In this document: positions 23,901 through 36,230 of the stretch, piece after piece
How positions within the stretch are numbered: the stretch's first letter is position 1
Layout: the number at the start of each line of letters is the position of its first letter
Source of the DNA: Aquila chrysaetos chrysaetos
Lineage: Eukaryota > Chordata > Aves > Accipitriformes > Accipitridae
Reading direction: 5' to 3'
NCBI RefSeq assembly: GCF_900496995.4
Contig: NC_044019.1
Location: 2,108,001-2,172,000, forward strand
Length of the DNA: 64,000 nt
Made by a program: the position numbers and the translations under genes
Notes under the pieces: generated by a model
What the model was told of the DNA's origin: nothing
Databases searched by the model: none
What the model saw: only the letters and a program-made list of their open reading frames with translations

Positions 23901-26225
23901 TTACATTTGATTGTGGCATATGATGAAACTACAGTATTTTATGGCAATAGCCGAGTGTATAGTTTTGATCTGAGTCCTGCTATTGCTGAAGCAGTGGGGA
24001 TATCAGTGCTAAATGGAATGAATGATTCCCATGTATTCACTGATGTTTTGCTATTGCATTTTGTTACTGGAAAGGAGTCATTTATGGAAAACATTTAGAG
24101 GGTGCAGATGTTTAGAGGGTACAGCTCTTTTGCTTGGGATCAGACTGGCTTCTTGGTGCTTACAGAGGTTGGGATCACAGAAGGCATCATATTGCTGTAC
24201 CTGCCTCCTTGCCCTTGTGACTGAGAGGGTGGATATGTGATCTAGTCCATAGGTTTTCAGCACTTCACAGTGGGGTAACATAGGTGATCCTCAGGTGGAT
24301 GGGAATATGGCCCAATCCTTCTGTCTCCGTGCGCCTGTGTATATGAGGCTGGGCCACCCTGTGGCCCTCAGGTTTGGCTGGAGTGTAGCAAATGTACTTT
24401 CTTATCTCTTCACACTGGTGTGTACACTTGTGAGTTCTCAGTGAAGAACATCCAAATTCAGCATGCTTTCCTCTGTGGAAGTATGTGCCAGTAATGATGG
24501 GTAGGGAAGGGTGGGGGAAGAGGAGCCCTTGCTAGGAAGAACTTAGTAGGAAGACTGCTGCACAGTAGCTAGGACTCTACTTCAAGCCTGGATGTTTGGG
24601 TCACAGTTCATGCTGTGGCATCATAGGCAAGCAATTTCACTTTTGTCTTCTCGTTCTTTGCATTGATTAGCAAGTTCATCATTTAGGGTACAGGAGGCTT
24701 TCGTTTGCTGTACAATTGTTCATTGCCTGTCCCTCTGATATTTTTTTGTCACGGATCCTCTGTGCTGCTGAAGAACATCTAAGCTCAAGCTTTCTTTGCT
24801 ACTGAGCTCAGTCTCTGTCATGTCAGATACCTCCTAGGGAAATTTTGTATTCAGCTGGTTGATGGTTCCCAGCTGAGCCAGCCTGCAGTGGTGCAGAGGT
24901 GGATGTCTGTTCAGCTGATCCTTGGTGGCTGCCTTCCAGTTGTCTTAGAGTTTCTGTCAAAAGAAGGGGCTTGTCAGAATGGGTGTGGGGAATGTGATCC
25001 AGGCAATCTGCCATAGGTCCTGGTAGATATGCTTTTTGCCAGGGTGGTTTAGGGTTCAAGGTATAGTTGAGCGGTTGATCAGGTGATCATTTGTAGTATC
25101 ACTGCTATAGAGAATATGTTTTACTATGCAGAAGTGACTGTGCCTTATTGATCTACTTTCAGGGACAAGTGAAGAATAATTCCACCCCCCCTGCCCCGTT
25201 TGCTGTTAACCACTTGCACCTGTGCTCCGGGGATTTGCAACTGCTGAATTACTGTGTGGTGTTTGCTGCTTTGCTCTGGTTCCTGAGAGGCCAGTTGTTT
25301 GTGAAATGCCAAATTTCACAGCTGTGCTTATGTTCCTGCTGATGCCCCCCCACCAGCTCCTAGTTAAATTTGGCATGGATCTTGACCAGAGGAAACTTTT
25401 ATGATAATGTTGAGGGTTAGACAGGTTTGGGGGAAGGTCAGGCAGCGTAACCTCCATAACACTGATTGTGTGACATCCAGCCGTAGCAATAAAGTACTTG
25501 CAGAGAGTGGGCTGAAGGGTGAGTCTCATCTCTGTGTTGCTTCCATCAGGTGCAGCTAAGCCCTGAGCTAGTTTTCTAATACTGAGACCCTCTTTGGAGA
25601 TGGAAAGGATGCATAGCTCTCTGGCTAGACCAGAACTGGATTTGGACTTGAGTTCTTTGTTAGGACTGTGCAGCTAACCTTTTGACCTTTCACTGCAGTG
25701 CATATTGAAGAGGCGCATTGTATAGGTATATCTGGTATAAATATTTTGGGGAGAAAGCTGCAATAGATGTCTTTGCCTATAGTACTACAAGAGAAGTCTT
25801 ACTCCATTTTTATCAAAAGTATCCTGAGACATAGGGCTGGAGTAATTTTTCATAGGCTTTAGTGAACTTATAACAAAGCTGTGTTTAGCTGAGTGGATTT
25901 TAAATTATACTTCTTTGCTATCTTCCATGTTTCTAGGCATTGTGAGGTTCAGAAATACCATGAATAGGCCTAGATTTGAATTAGCCTTTTGCCCAACAGA
26001 AAGTATAGCAAATTCAAATGGAAGGGGAAAGATGAGACTTTAAGGGCTACAAAAAAGAAAGGATTAAGTTGAGTAACAAAGATTCTGTACTGCTTGAATT
26101 GATAAGTCCAGCATTGAGTTGTCTATTTGACATATACAGCAGCCAAAAATGACAGAGGTAGTGTAATCACGTGTATTGGCTCTAATATCCAAAGGCAGCC
26201 TCTGTGGGTGCAGATGAATTTTTTT

Positions 26226-26412
26226 TTACTGGGAGGGTTGTCAGACATTGGAATAGGCTGCCCAGGGAAGTGGTTGAGTCACCATCCCTGGAGGTGTTCA
26301 AAAAGCGAGTAGACAGGGTACTCCAGAACATGGTTTAGTGGGCATGGATGATGGTTGGACTCGATGGTCTGGAAGGTCTTTTCCAACCTAAATGATTCTA
26401 TGAATGATGGGA
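26226..26412 (+). mobile_element. CR1 LINE, 5'-truncated 3' end
   Basis: Clear match to the avian CR1 3' consensus: GGAATAGGCTGCCCAGGGAA, then TCCCTGGAGGTGTTCAA, GGTTGGACTCGATGGTCT and TCTTTTCCAACCTAAATGAT, ending in the typical ATTCTATGA octamer-type tail without poly(A). About 185 bases of untranslated 3' end remain and no reverse-transcriptase sequence. This is one of the two strongest markers that the DNA is avian. Confidence 0.93.
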
Positions 26413-27057
26413 AGGTTAACAGCATCAGGCTTTAAAGGGATTTAAAACCAGGTAAGGTTTGCTCCACCCAGAAAGACTGGCCATAGGAACAGAGATGACC
26501 TCACCAATCCTGCTTGTTAACTGGGGTTTTATAGTCTAGCTCAGTATTTTAATTAAGTCTGTATATTGCTGCTTATTGAAATGTTTCCCTTAAACATATT
26601 GATTGAGAACTTCAATATGTGCACTTAATACTTGTCAACTAGATATTACAGTGCGTAAGTTCAGCCAATGAGGCCTGTATGGTACCATCCAATACCTTTG
26701 GTAACCTCTTTCAGAGTAGAGGCAAACATAGAATTAAGGGGCTTTCCTAATAAAGCACTCTTAACCTGTACCAGTGGTAAATCCAGAGTATTGAGGGGGC
26801 TGCGGAAGTGGCAGGGGAAATACTGCTGTTGCCTGCTCAGTATCTTCTACAGGTGCCAGGCTACAGAAGCCATGTCCAAGTCCTTTTCCACCATATTTTT
26901 CTGCCATGGTGCTTTGAAGAAGTGGTGTCATTGTGTATACTGCCTTTTGTTCCTCTCTGTGCCCACGGGCAGAGAGGGACGGGAGGAACCTCTGACCCAC
27001 CCTCGGGGGTGCTCTCACTCCTGCCCCCAGGATATCCCTTCGGTGGAAAGCTGCTTC

Positions 27058-27120
27058 CTTTACTGAGTGACTTGCACAAGGTCATTTGGGGAATTTGTGG
27101 CAGAGCTGCAAGGATGTCTG
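27058..27120 (-). repeat. MIR-like SINE remnant
   Basis: Plus-strand text GACTTGCACAAGGTCATTTG ... GGCAGAGCTGCAAGG is the antisense of the MIR core (consensus: aaggtcacacagc ... ggcagagctggg). Short and diverged. Confidence 0.5.
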
Positions 27121-28835
27121 TCTCAACCTTAAACACAAGATCGCTTTTTGTGTTTTGTTTCTTAATTCTCCGCAAAGGAGCGTGAAGCTACTTGCTGTGA
27201 GGTGCTTTCAATACAACTATAGGGTTATTTCTGAGGCTTTCTGTGGTGTGTGAGTGCCTACTATGGGAAGTAGGCACTTGCATTGCTTTCAAAGAAATCA
27301 AGATACGGAGATTGAAAAAAGTGATAGTAGCACCCACAGTTTCTGTGTTTACACAATGTTTCTGGAGGAGTGAAGTACAGTGCAATTATGGAAATCAATG
27401 TACTTTGCTTGCAATAAACATGATGCAGTGCAGTAATCTGCAAAATATATGTGCTTCTGCCATGCTATGCAGTGGCAGACTGATCTGATAGTGGTTAATG
27501 TGTAATTGGGAAAATCCCATTGATTAAAGAAATCAAATTAACTCTGTGTCAGTCTCTTTGCTGCTGCCATGGACACAGCGAGCCAGAATGGAGACAGTAT
27601 GCTGCAGGGAGCTTGTATGTAATTTTTTTATACCTCCCTTGGATGAAAGTCGAAAGGAGGTTTTTTTGGAGTGGTTTCTTTCCCCTCTTTTTAATGTGAC
27701 TTCACAGTGAACAGTATGTGTTAGTTATTTCTTCGCAGTGTCAGGTGCATTCTGTGATTCAGTCCCTTGCAGTAATGGTTGCAGTAATTTTCTAGCCTTA
27801 TGAGGTACAGGCGTGACCACTCTAGTAATAAACTGCCTGTTTTGTGTGCACACCACTGTTGTCTGCTGGATGGAAAGAGAACTGGGGATTGTGTCAGAGT
27901 CCTGCTGGTGCTAGTAATTTCTGAGAGGTCAAAATAATCGTGGAGTAGAGAGATCTGATGATCTGTGACTTTTGCTGGAAGAGAAGGGTCTTGCAACTGT
28001 GATGCCTGGAGCAGCTGTGGTTGCCAGGGAGATGTGTGATAGGGGAGTAATTAAAAAAAAAAAAATTTTCCCCATTATTGACTGCAAAAAAATCTACTTG
28101 AAAATGAACTGATGGCCTAGGTTTGGGGGAAGCAGGTATTTAGAGAGTTGAAGGAAGGGGAACATGACCTGAAGAAAGACCTGTATTAGTGTATTTAGTA
28201 TGGTATACTCAGCAGCTTCATGAGCAGTGGTCCTTATGTGTCTAGTGTGGTGTAATCATACAGTTGGAGGCAGCCCTCGCCAGAAAGAGTGTACAATCTA
28301 AATGGTCAGCAAGTATTGGATACCATTCTTGAGTGTTGGAGGATCGTGAAGATAGGTGGAGACCACAATAGAGGGGCTTTCTGCCTGCACTGCTGCAAGT
28401 CTGCTTCTTAACCCAGGTTTGTCAAAGGACAATACATGAGAAAGGCAACCAGTGTCACCAGAAAACAGCTTTATACTTGTATGTATGTCAGTCTGGCCTT
28501 GGTAAGACTGCTGCTGTGCAGGACTTGTAGGCTGGAGCTGCAGCCAAGTTCTCACAAAAGCCTGGTACCTCAACCCTCACTGGCATTCAGGCTCCTCCTT
28601 AGTAATTCTTGGTGACCTCAGCAGGCAGCTCTTTCTCTCCATCTGTAACCAGAAGGAAATTAACAGCATCCTGTATCCTGCTGGCAATATTTTTTTCCTT
28701 CCCTCTATGTAAGGAGGCATTGCTGCTCCTGCTTCATTGTTAGCCCTATAAGAGAAGGCACTGGGCAGAAGGAGTCTGTGCCCAAAGACCTTTTGCTGTA
28801 AGTGCAGGGAAGGTAGGAGGCAGAGCCAGATGCAG

Positions 28836-28915
28836 AAAGGCTTGTCCAAGGTCACACAGCAGGTTGCTGGCAGAGCTAGGAACAGACTCTAGGTCTTCTC
28901 ACTGCTGTGTGCTAA
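28836..28915 (-). repeat. MIR SINE remnant
   Basis: CTTGTCCAAGGTCACACAGC followed by GGCAGAGCTAGGAACAGACT and AGGTCTTCTCACTGCTGTG closely follows the antisense MIR core, the best preserved MIR copy in the window. Confidence 0.72.
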
Positions 28916-29580
28916 ACAGCAGCACAGAAATGCCATGCTGTTGCTTCTGAGAGAGATGCTTTTGAGATGCTTTCTCTCTGCAGATGAGGTCTAAGCTATA
29001 TCTGTGCTAGTGGATGTGAAGGCATTTTACAGTAGTTACACTGAAACAGAACACTGTCTCAATCCATTTATCAAAATGTCTGCAATTCCTATTTCAAGGC
29101 AGATAAAACAACAATGAATATCAAATAAAGGTGTCTTTATCCAGAACATTTTAAAACAAAAGAAAGAGAAGATTGGTTCTTTCAGCCTCTGGCTTGCGTT
29201 AGCTCTCTGGAATGTTAAGTCTTTTCTGTCCTAATGAAATGGTTTTATTTGGGTTTCATCCACCTGCCTTAGTGACCTACGTTTCTTTCAGTGTAAAGAA
29301 TTTAGCTGCTTCTCAGTTGTCAGTTTAGTGGGATGTAGACCAACAGGCCATTTCACCAAACCATGGTCACAGCCTGATAATCCTGGCCCTGTCAGTGCCC
29401 AGAGCCAATTGCATTAGAAGGTGCAAGAAGTACTGAAATAGACAAGAAAGATGAGTTAATCACAGCTAGAAAATTAACCACAACTGGGGATTTTCTGGTT
29501 CAGTGCTCTCCTGTTATTTGCACACTCTCTCTCTTGACTTGCAGAAGTCATTAAAGCCCAGTTCTTGCTGTTTTCCATGG

Positions 29581-29700
29581 CTGTTGGCACTTACAAATCC
29601 TTGAGGGTGTGAGCCTTAGTCATTCTGTTTCACTTCCCCATCTGTAAAATGGGGATAAGTAGAATTTGCAAAATCCTGAAATGATTTACGGATTTATTCT
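29581..29700 (+). repeat. MIR SINE remnant
   Basis: Contains TTCACTTCCCCATCTGTAAA followed by ATGGGGATAAGTAG, the sense MIR 3' core (ctcagtttcctcatctgtaaaatggggataa). Confidence 0.6.
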
Positions 29701-30218
29701 GCAGAGAGATCTTAGGATGTTTGTGAAAAGCTTTCAGCAGATACAAATTGCACTAGGTTGATTAGCTACACAAGTTTTATGCTCTTGGTTCTCTCTCTTG
29801 ATTGCATGGAGTGAATTCAACCATTTCATGTACAATTTGGGATTAATTGTAAATGACTTTCTGAGGTAAAAGTTGTCTGTCTGCTATTGAACTTCAAGAA
29901 GTAAAGTATTCATGGCAAAAAAGTCAGAAATGTAATAAAATGCAGTTTCTGTTCCAGTAAGGATTTGCACAGGTTGCTCAGCTCCTTCTGTAATTTGTGC
30001 TGTATCACTTGTACAGTTTTTATGTTTATATTCATATTTGTGCCTTTTATCAAAAGACTGCAGCGCAGGTTTTAAAGGCTTAGTGTACTTGGGTATAGAT
30101 GGGAAGGTAGGAGACTTGTAACAGACTAAGAATTTGCCAGAAGCATCAGGGAATTGGATACTGGTCTTTAGCAAAAGTGGGGTATTGGCAGATAGGATGG
30201 TCTGGACCTTCAGATTTT

Positions 30219-30330
30219 AATTTGCCACAGCCTCTTTGGCTTTGAAGCAGTTGCTTAAATTGTGTGAGCTTCAGCTTCTTGTCTACAGAGTGGAAAAATA
30301 GTACTGTCTAATGTATTATGAAAATGAATG
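30219..30330 (+). repeat. MIR-like SINE remnant
   Basis: TTGCCACAGCCTCTTTGGCT ... GTGTGAGCTTCAGCTTCTTG ... CTACAGAGTGGAAAAATAGT is a diverged sense-strand MIR core. Confidence 0.5.
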
Positions 30331-30442
30331 TCTCAAGGATGGCAGAGGTCAAATAGAGAACTTGCTTCCTAATTATGGTGCCTGTTATTTCTCAGCAGTT
30401 TAGCAATTATTTTTTTAGTTAAACTAGTGAAAACGGAGTTTG

Positions 30443-30444
<2 letters not shown>

Positions 30445-30472
<28 letters not shown>
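30445..30472 (+). repeat. Poly(T) run, 28 bases
   Basis: Uninterrupted T run in CSMD2 intron 1. Comparable runs occur at 10415-10438, 21897-21918, 33291-33311, 58130-58157 and 61174-61203. Confidence 0.9.
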
Positions 30473-30475
<3 letters not shown>

Positions 30476-33400
30476 GCATCTATGCAATTGCTTTTGGAGC
30501 CAGAGGGCCTGAGGGATAGCTTATTGCCTGAAAGAGCAGGATGAGTGGATTTCCTTAGTGTCTGAGTTGGCTTTTTATTCACAGAAAGTTTGCTGAAGAA
30601 CTTTACAGTGGGGAATGATGTGCTGTTGTGTAATCACTTACATGTTGTTACCACTCTCCCCTTGCTCTGCTTTTGTTACCAGTGTATGTGTGTCTTGAGA
30701 TCTAGTTGCCGGTAAGGAGGACTGTCTTTCACCGTTCTCCTGGCTGAAATGAGCAATGCTAGCTGGCAATTTAAGCATCTTTCAGAAAAGCTGGTCTTGC
30801 AGCTTGAAAAACGTAAGGATGTACTGAGTCTCATTCTGTTCTCCAGTCCTGCCTCCTTCACGTTTCTGTAACTCCATTATCGTCAGCAGGATTCTTCCCT
30901 CTTCTCATTGCTGCAGGGCAAAGGGAGAATCTGGTCCTTTGTTAGACAGACGCTTGGTCTGACATTGGTGAGCAGTTAAAGCCAAGTTGGAGGTACAGAA
31001 AATGGAAGCTCATTTCTTCTGTAACAAAGGCACAATTCAATGTTCCTTTCCCATTTGATACACCAAATAGTAATATCTATTAAGAAAAATATTTCCTTCC
31101 AGAAAGGAAATCTCCTTCTTCAGAAGGATAATGAAGCCTGGTGCTTTTCCAAAGCTGATGCTGTTTTTTAAAGATGCTGCTTGCATCATGCAGCATATTG
31201 TTTATATCCCTCTATTGTTGTTTTGTCTCCATTAGGGAAAGGTTAGGCACTGATTGTGGACACTGGACATCTGTCAAGCAACCATCCTGGGCTGTTTTCA
31301 TTAAAGTTAAGCACCACTTGGAGAAGGACTCAGTCTGTTAATATTAAAATAATATCCACCTCCTGAAATAATAAGCATTTGAAGGATAGGGAATTTGTCC
31401 CTGATAGTGTTGGGGCTTTATTTCTAATGTTGGGTTTAACACACAGCCTCTGAAGGGAGGAGTCCTGGAATGATCAAAGAGGGATGATCTGTCACATGCT
31501 GACCCCTCTGCAGGCTTACTCCCTTTTCTGAGGGCTCCAGTTCCCTTTGCACAGGGTGTGGAGTGGGGGTGTGCAAATCATGTTGCTCTTCAAAGGCTGG
31601 TAAAACAGCTGTATTGCAATTTCTGTACTTTGGTAAGGTGCTTTAATGAGAATGTATTAAAGAATAAAACCTGTCAGGTGGTCATGTGCTGAGGGAACCA
31701 TGTGTGGAATGGTCCCCATGCTGTGGATAGGGTCTTGCTTAAGGCCTGGAGCTAAAGCATGGTGAAACCATTGTGGCTTTTTGATTGCAGTTCTTAGGTC
31801 TTGATCATGAAGATGGATCATCTACTATCTTAATGTGGGTGTCTCATAGACCAAGGTATCTTCTTTCAGTAGCACATGTAGTGCTGGTTTCTTTACCTTG
31901 GCAAGATTTAAGAGACAACCCTGCAAGGCCCATACTGTTGTTACCTCTTCATAACAGCTAAATCGGTTCTAACTGAAAGAAGTCATCTTAAGAAGAGCAA
32001 GTTCATTTCACTGAATTTAATGTGCTCCAGAAAATAATGTTTTATGGGAGAGTCTGTCATTTGTTCCTACTAAGTGTTGTGACAGTCTTGAATTAGAGAA
32101 CAAATTATGACCTTTCTTGTCTAGGAATCTAACACTAAGGGCTGTTATGGGGAGGTTTTTTTCCCCTTCTTTTCCACGAGTGTAGTTAGCAAATGAGACT
32201 TTTTACAAAAAATACCCAATTTGAACCTAGAAGTCGATTCAATTCACCCCTTGTTAACTCTTTGATTGAGAGCTATGTAGATTGAAGAAGAAAGGTATTG
32301 ATCTGCTTTTGGGATTGAAAACTAAGATTAAATAGAATATGTTGTAAGGGTGAAAATGAGGTTTTAAACGGAGGAGGTGAAAGAAAAATAAAATAGTACA
32401 ATATAATGTTAATGGTAATGGAAATAAATTCTGACTTTCTTTGTTAGTTATACATAGATGGAGGTCACAGGATACAGAAGCTTGTGTGGAAATGACTTGG
32501 ACTTTGCATACGAGTAGATTGATCCACTGCAGCTAGTGGGAATATTTGCGTACAAGTTGTGGCAGATTGGTACCTAGCATGAGAATTTTTCTAAATTGGA
32601 TCAGAACAGGATAAAAATAAGTCTGGTTTCTTAGTATCAGAGCATCCATCAATTGCCAAGAGGGACATTTATTGTTAGAACAGAGCTGATAGGTTTTCAG
32701 TGAAGAATTTAGGTTTTGCTGTTGTATACGTGGAATTCATGTGTAAAGGGACTGAAAACTTCACTATAACTGAAACGTTTCTCTTTTTCTGCAGATAATC
32801 TGTTAGAAACCTTTTGTAGCTATTTAAGGTATTTATTGTTTAGAGCATGTGGCTGTCTTTTGGGGTTTTTTTGTCCCATTGGATGAAGTGAATTGTTAAC
32901 TTTTCTGTGTACTGTCAACTTCTGGTGACTTTCATTGATTGCTCAAGGTGACAAGTAGGCATTAGGTAATAAATATCAAGTGCAGCAATACTTCAAGGAA
33001 GTGAATGTGAAAGTGCTGTTAACGGAATCAAGTAAAAATTGGATTTATATCCCAACAAAAAATCCCAGGAGAAATTGCCTTCTCTTTGCCTCTTTTTGTA
33101 ATTCAAATATGATAATACAAGTGCAAGCTGTTATAATACAAATGCCTGGAAGAGTGTTTTGTTGGAAGATCTCAAAGCACTCGTAAACACACATTTCTCT
33201 TTAGAGAGCATGGGGAAACTAGAATTGTGGTAGAAGAGTGAAGAACTTTTAATAAGTGGAGTCTCTGATTACACAGGATGGTGGTTTTGGTTTTTTTTTT
33301 TTTTTTTTTTTATATCTGAAGGTGTAAGATTCTGGTCACTGCAGTGATGGCTAGTTTGCTGGTTATGGCATTAGCTGAATATTTGAAGTTGGTTCTTCTG

Positions 33401-35194
33401 TGTCATCTTCTACAGAACTTCTCTGTGTCTTCTTTCTGTTCCAAGCCCTAGGTGCTAAAAAGGGATGGTGGCCCCCCTGCAACTATCAAAAGTATATAGT
33501 AGATTTGTGTAACTTCTGTGCTTTCCATGTCATTATAACTGCATGAAAATATAACCAGATTACTCTATTGATGTTTAAAGATATAAGCTAGAAACTGAAA
33601 CATGGTGGTGGGGGGGGAAATGCTTGCAACTCCTTCTGAGCTTAGGGCAGACTTATTTCTAGAGAAGCTATATTCACTGTATTATTCTCTTTAAACTGTC
33701 AGTTCTCCATCAGTGTAATGATGAAATTGTTAATACTGTGAGAATTTCAAGGACTGTGGTCTTCTAAATTATTAGCCAGATGAGATTTGTGGCTGGGTCA
33801 AAGATCTCTCTCGGGGCAAGGTCCATTCTCACTGGCCTTGAGGGAGCATTGAACTTTATAGATGGACACGCAGCTTCATAACTAATAATGGTAAATGAAA
33901 TTGCAGCTACTTTTAAGTCTTTCAATGATGACATGGATTTGGTAACAGGGGGAATAGAGACTAATAATGAAAATTTATCATGAGGAAATCTTTTAAGTAT
34001 TAGGCCTGCACTGTCATTTGAGATGGATTTCACCTTGAACCTTATTTCACCTTTCTTACATTTTTTTGAGATAAAGGAGTCCTAACACCTGAGATGAAAA
34101 TGAGTTTGAGCACAATGGATAAGCCATTTCAATGCAAATATTCTTTTACTGGAAAATAATTGAAAAACAAATTGAAAAATTTGTTTTGGAGATGATAATT
34201 AGCACCTTATAAACGAGACTGAGTAAAAATGCTGCTTGTGAGTGGAGTCCGTTTGCAGGGGTGTTTGTACAAATGTTTTTCATCAAAACAGCTTCCCTTT
34301 TCTGAGTTTTCATTTCAGTTGTGAGTTGAGATTAACTGCTGGGTGAAACGCCAGACTTGTGGAAGATGGTTAAAATCTGAGAGTCTCAAGATTCACATAC
34401 CAGCAATCACAGACATAGCAGAAAACCATGCTTGCCCTTTGTGTCATTTTTATAGATGTCTGGACTGGAAGTGGGGAAAAATTAAATCTTCACTGTGTTC
34501 GTTTTACAGATGCAGAGAGAAAATAAGAGTAAAATTTTAAGAAGCTTTTGAATCATCCTCAACATTTTCATTGAGTCTTGGACTCCCAGGGCAAGATTTG
34601 CAAGGATGTTTAGATGCCTAAATAAGTGTGTACTTGCCCAGTGGGGTTTTATAAGAGGATGTGTTAGCTGCAGAACTCGGGTGCATTTGTAAAGGCTACC
34701 CAGGCATCTGTCTGTAGTTCTTAGGTTATAAAAAAAATGTTTGTAAACCTGGTCCACTTAAGTTCCTTTTGAAGAGGGACTTGTGGTCCTTAGGTTAACT
34801 TATTTTGGTTTTGTGAAATCTTGCACAAAGGAGTTACCTAATCTCTTTGACACCTTGCCATGAGTCCAGGGTCAATAGAGGCCTCCCAAGTTCCAGCTTA
34901 GTGCCTTAACCATGTGTTAAACTGTATTTTTTTCAGGCTAACTCTTGGTTTCAGATAAAAAGTGTGCAAGCTTGCATGGTGTTGTAAAGCCATTTGCAAT
35001 GTTACCAGAGTAGGATGCAGCACTTCGCTGGCTCACTTTGAAATGTGAAACATAAAGCACTTGAAAGGAGACTGACAGTGGGATTCAATTAAAGGATATT
35101 GGGGCAACTGAAAAGCCGTGAAGGGAAGTCACAGGAAAACCCAGTGAGGCTGTTACTCACACTAGAGACAGCATGGGAAGAATATGCATTAATT

Positions 35195-35265
35195 GGTTAA
35201 TGCTTGTGAAGTGCTTTGAAGATGGAAATAGCTATATAAGTGCTTGGTATTATTATTATGCTGAC
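35195..35265 (+). repeat. CORE-SINE type 3' end
   Basis: GTGAAGTGCTTTGAAGATGG, then GCTATATAAGTGCTTGGTAT and a run of TATTATTATTATG. This resembles the 3' tail of ancient amniote CORE/MIR-related SINEs (gtaaagcgctttgaga ... gctatataagtgc ... tattatta). Confidence 0.55.
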
Positions 35266-35904
35266 AATGGCTATGTAGAAGAGTCGTGGCGCTAAGGGAG
35301 CAGTCAAAATTGATTAAGAGACAATTTTGAAAGAGAAAGTTTTGAAGGGAGAAAATTACATCCCTTGAGAAGAGGCCATTCTGGCTGAATATTGGGATAA
35401 CTGTGTTACTTCTCTGAGCTGAGCAAATGATTTCAAGTAATGGATGGTCTGCACAAGATTCCCAGTTTCATCAGGAATTATGCAGCTGTGAACTTTTGCA
35501 GATAATTACTGTTCTTTAGGTTGTTAGTGGCTGCTGGTGAGGGGTGGAATTGTTGCAAGCATTAGGAAACCCAGTAGTTTAGACTTGTTTGGGGTGTGAA
35601 GGTCACATAGTATTTAGTTTGAAACCGAACTTGTGAAATCTAGCTCTACTAAGAGCAGTCAGAAAACCCTGGAGTTTCTGGATTATGAATCAAAAAAGCT
35701 TTAGGATATGTGTAGACAACCCCAGTAGACTTTTCAGGAGAGATGAGAAGGAGTTGACACAACTTCTTACAAGGTGTTGAGGAACCTTCATTGGAATGAT
35801 TGGAGTGTTCTGATGTCCTTTGCATAGGAGGAGTTCAGACTGAAATGGGTTGAGGTTGGCAGGGGGATGATCAGAGAATGGAGGGTGTATCTTAGAAGAG
35901 TGAA

Positions 35905-36230
35905 AGCACATGGTTTATTTAGCCTAGCAAACAGGGTTGCAAGGGGATCTAATTACTCTCTATAAATACATCAAGGCCAGGTAAAAACAAAGCAGGGAAG
36001 GAGGACTGTTTAAGCTAACAGAAAATGTTGGTATGAAAACAAATGTGTAAACTGGTCATGAATTAATTTTTAGCTTGGAAATTAGGATAATGTTTGTAAC
36101 CAAAGCTGTGAGGCTCTAATGCAAATATTCCAGTGTGAAGTACGGGACAGAAAAGCTAACATATTTATAAATGGGATTATATAGTGTGATTGTTAAGCCT
36201 GGAAGGAGACAGTATGTAATAACCAGGAAT
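35905..36230 (+). mobile_element. Ancient CR1 LINE fragment
   Basis: The run TTGCAAGGGGATCTAATTAC, TCTCTATAAATACATCAAGG, then ACAAATGTGTAAACTGGTCA and TAGCTTGGAAATTAGGATAA reproduces in order the landmarks of an old amniote CR1 3' region familiar from turtle and crocodile genomes. It is diverged throughout and lacks coding capacity. Confidence 0.68.

Noticed and set aside
26668..27185. 132- and 125-codon plus-strand frames and matching minus-strand frames
   Set aside because: Overlapping frames in several phases, no splice logic, partly MIR-like sequence; no recognisable domain.
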